Shown here in pieces: positions 60,862-64,000 of a DNA stretch of 64,000 bases. The notes beneath the pieces were generated by a model. That model worked only from the letters and a program-made list of their open reading frames with translations. It was not told the DNA's origin and searched no databases. The translations under genes were made by a program, and so were the position numbers. The DNA comes from Quadrisphaera sp. INWT6 (lineage in GTDB: Bacteria > Actinomycetota > Actinomycetes > Actinomycetales > Quadrisphaeraceae): the NCBI RefSeq assembly GCF_015390235.1, contig NZ_VUOH01000002.1, forward strand, positions 744,001-808,000, read 5' to 3'. Numbering within the stretch: the first letter of the stretch is position 1; each line of letters begins with the position of its first letter.

Positions 60862-61595
60862 CGGGACGCCCCCGCCCGCTCGGGCGCGGCGACCTCGAGC
60901 ACCGGCGGCCCCTCGGCCCCGGCCGCAGCGCGGCGGCGCTCGCGGAAGGCGAGGATCGCCAGCTCGGTGGAGAGGTCGACGCTGCGCAGCTCGACGCCCG
61001 CGGGGACGTGCAGCTCCACCGGGGCGAACGACAGCACGCTGGTGATCCCGGCGGCCACGACGGCGTCGCAGGCGCTCTGCGCTGCACGGGCGGGGACCGC
61101 GAGCACCGCGATGCGCACGCCGTGCTCGGCGACGACGGCTCCGACGCTGTCGGCGGGGAGCACCTCGAGCCCGGCCACCCGCTCGCCGACCACGGCCGGG
61201 TCGGCGTCGAGCAGGGCCACCACGCGGGTGCCGCGCGGGGCGAACCCGCTGAAGTTGGCCAGCGCGTGGCCCAGGCTGCCGACGCCGACGATGACCACGG
61301 GCCACTCCTCGGCCAGGCCGAGGCAGCGGCCGACGTGCTGGACCAGGGTGGCCACGTCGTACCCGACGCCGCGGACCCCGTAGCTGCCCAGGTGGGACAG
61401 GTCCTTGCGGAGGGTCGCCGAGCCGACGCCGGCGAGCAGCGCCAGCTCCTCGCTCGAGACGGTGGCGACGCCGCGCTCACCCATCCCGGTCAGCACCCGC
61501 AGGTAGACGGGGAGCCGTGCCACGGTGGCGTCGGGGACGCCCCGGGTGCCGTCGCGCTGGGTGCGCAGCGGCGGAGCGGCGTGCGGGGTGGTCAC
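60858..61595 (-). CDS. rex: Redox-sensing transcriptional repressor Rex
   Basis: Rex senses the NADH/NAD+ ratio and represses respiratory genes. The 245-residue protein has the winged helix LPVYLRVLTGMGERGVATVS followed by EELALLAGVGSATLRKDLSH and SYGVRGVGYDV, then the Rossmann domain VVIVGVGSLGHALANFSGF. It heads rex-hemA-hemC-hemD-hemB, an order known from Streptomyces. An operator-like site overlaps the promoter about 140 bases upstream, which suggests that it represses its own operon. GTG start without an obvious Shine-Dalgarno. Confidence 0.93.
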   Translation of the reverse strand: MTTPHAAPPLRTQRDGTRGVPDATVARLPVYLRVLTGMGERGVATVSSEELALLAGVGSATLRKDLSHLGSYGVRGVGYDVATLVQHVGRCLGLAEEWPVVIVGVGSLGHALANFSGFAPRGTRVVALLDADPAVVGERVAGLEVLPADSVGAVVAEHGVRIAVLAVPARAAQSACDAVVAAGITSVLSFAPVELHVPAGVELRSVDLSTELAILAFRERRRAAAGAEGPPVLEVAAPERAGASR

Positions 61596-61639
61596 GGTGT
61601 GGCAGGGCTCCTGCTGGCGGCGGCGGCGGTGCTGGTACT

Positions 61640-61687
61640 ACTGGTGCGTCCTGTGCGCTGAACCGTCTGCGGACCCGACGCACCAGT
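61640..61687 (-). promoter_or_regulatory. Long-range stem in the rex leader
   Basis: ACTGGTGCGTC (61640-61650) pairs perfectly with GACGCACCAGT (61677-61687) around 26 bases, inside the roughly 115-base leader of the rex operon. It could modulate translation or transcript stability. Confidence 0.45.
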
Positions 61688-61718
61688 GGCAGCCCGTGCG
61701 CGGTGGCGCGGACAGCCC

Positions 61719-61747
61719 AGCCTAGGCACTTGTGAACGGCAGAACAA
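61719..61747 (-). promoter_or_regulatory. Promoter of the rex-hem operon with Rex operator
   Basis: On the minus strand TTGTTC (61742-61747), a 17-base spacer and TAGGCT (61719-61724) form the promoter. TTGTGAACGGCAGAACAA (61730-61747) matches the Rex consensus TTGTGAANNNNTTCACAA at 11 of 14 fixed positions and covers the -35 and spacer, the right place for repression. Confidence 0.6.
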
Positions 61748-61749
61748 AG

Positions 61750-61995
61750 TCAGCGCGCGTCGAGCGCTGCCCGCAGCTCCGCCTCGTCGATGCGCCAGTG
61801 GGCGTGGTGGCGCCCGTCCACGGTGACCACGGGGACCAGGTCGCTGTAGCGGGCCACGAGCTCGGGGTCGGCGTCGACGTCCTGCTCGCGCCACGAGGCG
61901 CCGGCGGCGGCGCACGCCCGCCGGACCTGCTCCCGGGCGACCTCGCACAGGTGGCACCCCACCCGGCCGTACAGCACCACGCGCTCCTGCATCAC
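61750..61995 (-). CDS. Glutaredoxin-like (DUF836) protein
   Basis: An 81-residue thioredoxin-fold protein with the CxxC site RVGCHLCEVAREQV (C14, C17), a central VDADPELVARYSDLVPVVTV (cis-Pro region) and a C-terminal HWRIDEAELRAAL. It is a small disulfide reductase of unknown partner, often located just before rex-hemA in actinobacteria. The GTG at 61995 (followed by ATG) lies six bases from TAGCCT on its strand. Its 3' end overlaps the rex promoter region. Confidence 0.82.
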   Translation of the reverse strand: MMQERVVLYGRVGCHLCEVAREQVRRACAAAGASWREQDVDADPELVARYSDLVPVVTVDGRHHAHWRIDEAELRAALDAR

Positions 61996-62001
61996 CCGGA
62001 G

Positions 62002-62007
62002 AGGCTA
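62002..62007 (-). promoter_or_regulatory. Leaderless -10 box TAGCCT of the glutaredoxin gene
   Basis: On the minus strand TAGCCT ends six bases before the GTG at 61995. Confidence 0.55.
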
Positions 62008-62038
62008 GTCGCCGGCGCGGCCGCGCCCGGACAGCACG

Positions 62039-62070
62039 AGACCCGCACCGCGAGCTCGCGGTGCGGGTCT
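62039..62070 (-). terminator. 32-bp perfect palindrome, terminator of the bS22 gene
   Basis: AGACCCGCACCGCGAG (62039-62054) is followed directly by its complement, 14 bases beyond the stop of the small ribosomal gene. It should end that transcript before the glutaredoxin promoter. Confidence 0.65.
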
Positions 62071-62083
62071 GCAGCTGGGGCGC

Positions 62084-62182
62084 CTACTTCTTGTTGCGGC
62101 GCTGGTGACGCGTCTTGCGCAGCAGCTTGCGGTGCTTCTTCTTGGCCATCCGCTTGCGGCGCTTCTTGATGACAGAACCCAT
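62084..62182 (-). CDS. AURKAIP1/COX24-domain small ribosomal protein bS22
   Basis: A 32-residue, extremely basic peptide: [20 protein letters not shown] and then [12 protein letters not shown]. This is the actinobacterial AURKAIP1/COX24-domain protein that was identified in mycobacterial 30S subunits (bS22). GAGGGA lies upstream of the ATG as a Shine-Dalgarno. It is followed by a strong palindromic terminator and preceded by bldC, the standard actinobacterial neighbourhood. Confidence 0.93.
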   Translation of the reverse strand: MGSVIKKRRKRMAKKKHRKLLRKTRHQRRNKK

Positions 62183-62286
62183 CGTCCCTCAGATCCCTCG
62201 GGGCAGCGGTGCGCGCTGCCGGCTGGTGCTCCTGGCGCCCAGACTACCGACCACCGGCCGGGTGAGCACCCACCGCCGGCAGGGGG

Positions 62287-62493
62287 TCACATCGCCTCGG
62301 TCTCCACGAAGGAGTGGGCCAGGTACTGGTCGACGGCCGTCTCCGGGACCCGGAACGAGCGGCCCACGCGCACGGCGGGCATCTCCCCCGAGTGCACGAG
62401 GCGGTACACCGTCATCTTCGACACGCGCATCATCGTGGCCACCTCGGCCACGGTGAGGAAGCGCACACCGCTGAAGTCGCGGTCCATCGCCAT
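62287..62493 (-). CDS. bldC: BldC-type helix-turn-helix regulator
   Basis: A 68-residue MerR-like DNA-binding protein: RFLTVAEVATMMRVSKMTVY (helix-turn-helix), RLVHSGEMPAVRVGRSFRVP (wing) and a C-terminal acidic HSFVETEAM. It matches BldC, the small developmental regulator of Streptomyces, at nearly full length. The start ATG-GCG-ATG at 62493 has AGGAGG upstream. TACTGT on the minus strand (62541-62546) is a likely -10. The 269-base gap 62494-62762 contains this promoter and nothing else recognisable. Confidence 0.92.
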   Translation of the reverse strand: MAMDRDFSGVRFLTVAEVATMMRVSKMTVYRLVHSGEMPAVRVGRSFRVPETAVDQYLAHSFVETEAM

Positions 62494-62762
62494 CGTTCCT
62501 CCTGGTCTGGCGGTGGCCCTCTGCGGGCCCCTGCACACTGACAGTAGTGGCACGTGTGACGGTTGGGGAAGTCGTTGCGCGAGTTACAACCGTGTGAGAT
62601 GCCCGAGCGGCTCTCGCGGGGCCTCCCCGGGCTCCCACTGTGACCCCGCCGGAGCACCCGCGCAGGGACTCCGCTGCAGGTGGGAGCCGTGTCGCGGCGT
62701 GTCTCGGCGGCGCGCCGGACGGCCCCCGGGCCGACCGCGACCCAGCGGCCGGCGGGTGGGGC

Positions 62763-63944
62763 TCAGTCGAACCAGGGGTCCAGGCCGTGGTTCGGGAAGA
62801 CCGCCCGCCGGGTGGCCAGCACCGCGCGGTCGAGGGGGTCGGAGGGGTCGGCCCCGGCCTCCCACGGGGTGTACCAGGCGTCGGCGCCGTCGGTCATGGA
62901 CAGCGGGGCGTCCCAGCCCTGCGCCTCCACGTGCTCCCGCCACGAGGCCGGCACCGGCGTCGCCGGGGGCACGGGGGCGTGGGCGGCGATGCCCAGCAGG
63001 TGCGACCAGACCCGCGGTACGACGTCGACGACGTCGTAGCCGCCACCACCGGTCGCGACCCAGCGCCCCCCGCAGACCTCGTGGGCGAGCTCGTGCAGCG
63101 ACCGCGCCGCGGCGCGCTGCGCGTCCACGCTCACCGAGAGGTTGGCCAGCGGGTCCTGGGCGTGGGCGTCGGCGCCGTGCTGGGTCACGATGACGTCGGG
63201 CCGGAAGCTGCGCACCAGGGGGTGCGCCACGGCGTGGAGCGCCCGCAGCCACCCGGCGTCGGCCGTCCCGGCGGGCAGGGCGACGTTGACGGCGCTGCCC
63301 TCGGCGCCGGGGCCCCCGGTCTCCTCCGGCCACCCGGTGCCCGGGAAGAGCGTGCGCCCCGACTCGTGCAGCGAGATGGTCATGACGCGCGGGTCGTCCC
63401 AGAACGCCACCTCCACGCCGTCGCCGTGGTGGACGTCGAGGTCGATGTAGACCACGCGCTGGGCCCCGCGGGCGAGCAGGTGGCGGATGGCGACGACGAG
63501 GTCGTTGTAGATGCAGAACCCCGCGGCGCGGTCGGGCATCGCGTGGTGCATGCCGCCGCTGACGTTGACGGCGTGCTCGGCCTCGCCGGACCACACCGCC
63601 TCGGCGCAGTCGGTGCTCGCGGCCGCGAAGCGCGCCGAGGTCTCGTGCATGCCGGCGAAGACCGGGTCGTCGTCGGTGCCGAGGCCGTGGGCGAGGTCGA
63701 CCCGGCGCGGGTCGGCCGAGACCCGCCGCACGGCGGCGACGTAGGCCGGGTCGTGGGCCGTGAGCAGCAGCTCGTCCGGTGCCACGCGCGACCCGACGAC
63801 GCGCACGCCGGGCGCCGACAGCAGGCCGAGGTCGCGGGCGAGGCGCGCCGTCAGGTCGAGCCGGAGGGGCGCCATGGGGTGGCCGGGGCCGAAGTCGTGC
63901 GCCGAGAGCGCGTCGTCCCACACCACGAACGCGCCACCGGTCAC
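62763..63944 (-). CDS. acuC: Histone-deacetylase-like acetoin utilization protein AcuC
   Basis: A 393-residue zinc deacetylase of the arginase/HDAC fold. It begins VVWDDALSAHDFGPGHPMAP and has VNVSGGMHHAMPDRAAGFCI (the active-site HH), VYIDLDVHHGDGVE (Asp and His zinc ligands), TQHGADAHAQDPLANL (third ligand) and GGGGYDVVDVVPR (catalytic Tyr region). In Bacillus AcuC deacetylates acetyl-CoA synthetase; the same is likely here but no acuA or acs is near. GTG start with leaderless -10. Confidence 0.92.
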   Translation of the reverse strand: MTGGAFVVWDDALSAHDFGPGHPMAPLRLDLTARLARDLGLLSAPGVRVVGSRVAPDELLLTAHDPAYVAAVRRVSADPRRVDLAHGLGTDDDPVFAGMHETSARFAAASTDCAEAVWSGEAEHAVNVSGGMHHAMPDRAAGFCIYNDLVVAIRHLLARGAQRVVYIDLDVHHGDGVEVAFWDDPRVMTISLHESGRTLFPGTGWPEETGGPGAEGSAVNVALPAGTADAGWLRALHAVAHPLVRSFRPDVIVTQHGADAHAQDPLANLSVSVDAQRAAARSLHELAHEVCGGRWVATGGGGYDVVDVVPRVWSHLLGIAAHAPVPPATPVPASWREHVEAQGWDAPLSMTDGADAWYTPWEAGADPSDPLDRAVLATRRAVFPNHGLDPWFD

Positions 63945-63950
63945 TCCTGC

Positions 63951-63956
63951 ACGCTA
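63951..63956 (-). promoter_or_regulatory. Leaderless -10 box TAGCGT of acuC
   Basis: On the minus strand TAGCGT ends six bases before the GTG at 63944. Confidence 0.55.
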
Positions 63957-63971
63957 GCGGCGCCCCGGCGG

Positions 63972-64000
63972 TCAGGCGGGCGCGGGGACCTCGAGGTGCC
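63972..64000 (-). CDS. 3' end of an unidentified gene
   Basis: The last nine codons of a minus-strand frame are visible, ending HLEVPAPA and TGA. The rest lies outside the window. Too little to identify. Confidence 0.3.

Noticed and set aside
58298..61480. A 1060-codon minus-strand frame as one fused heme protein
   Set aside because: The first part is a shifted reading of rex and hemA. Only the last 353 codons are hemC, whose GTG overlaps the hemA stop.

Overview
The window is very GC-rich DNA (roughly three quarters G+C by eye) with dense genes, many GTG starts, a BldC-type regulator, a bS22/AURKAIP1-type ribosomal peptide, Rex-hemACDB, hemL-ccs and menaquinone genes. This points to an actinobacterium. 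A soluble chemoreceptor suggests a motile lineage such as Kineosporiales, but that placement is a guess. No rRNA, tRNA, CRISPR array, phage or IS transposase was found.

Layout. 0-2 kb: a cut-off GH13 glycosidase, two small membrane proteins and a methyltransferase. 2-16.5 kb: the main menaquinone region (polyprenyl synthase, menaquinone reductase, menG, menF, menD, menC, menB), interleaved with proA, an SDR, an AbrB-type permease and an acyl-CoA dehydrogenase-like gene. 16.5-24 kb: two hemolysin III paralogues, CstA plus YbdD, an NAD-dependent oxidoreductase, and a molybdate-type ABC locus that lacks a binding protein. 24-28 kb: MarR-EmrB efflux pair, and a glutamine-amidotransferase operon with two small acidic proteins. 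28-33 kb: GH13 alpha-glucosidase with its LacI repressor, and a small-protein operon. 33-38 kb: DHH phosphoesterase, EamA transporter, menE, a methyltransferase, menA. 38.8-46 kb: the cytochrome c maturation operon (phosphatase, tlpA, ccdA, resB, ccsB), a transglutaminase-like gene and hemL. 46-55 kb: membrane proteins, SDR, GAF-chemoreceptor, ferritin-VIT iron transporter, MarR, YceI, Ddn-type reductase with TetR, a D,D-carboxypeptidase and Hsp20. 55.5-62 kb: rex-hemA-hemC-hemD/cobA-hemB. 62-64 kb: glutaredoxin, bS22, bldC, acuC and a gene end.

Functionally the window centres on respiration. It holds nearly all of menaquinone synthesis (menA, B, C, D, E, F, G, a polyprenyl synthase and a reductase; no menH seen), tetrapyrrole synthesis from glutamyl-tRNA to uroporphyrinogen III under a probable NADH-sensing Rex switch, and cytochrome c assembly.

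Three patterns run through the window. (1) Many genes start exactly six bases after an ANNNT-type -10 box, which implies leaderless mRNAs, and many others overlap the upstream stop by four bases (ATGA or GTGA). (2) Gene ends and gaps carry repeats: 8-12 bp tandem arrays that begin at stop codons, 42-bp tandem repeats in two gaps, and long palindromes, one core of which also sits inside menD. (3) About a dozen single-base indels in G/C runs break or shift frames in at least ten genes between 19.9 and 51.9 kb. These look like sequencing errors rather than decay, so the genes concerned are described as they would read when repaired.
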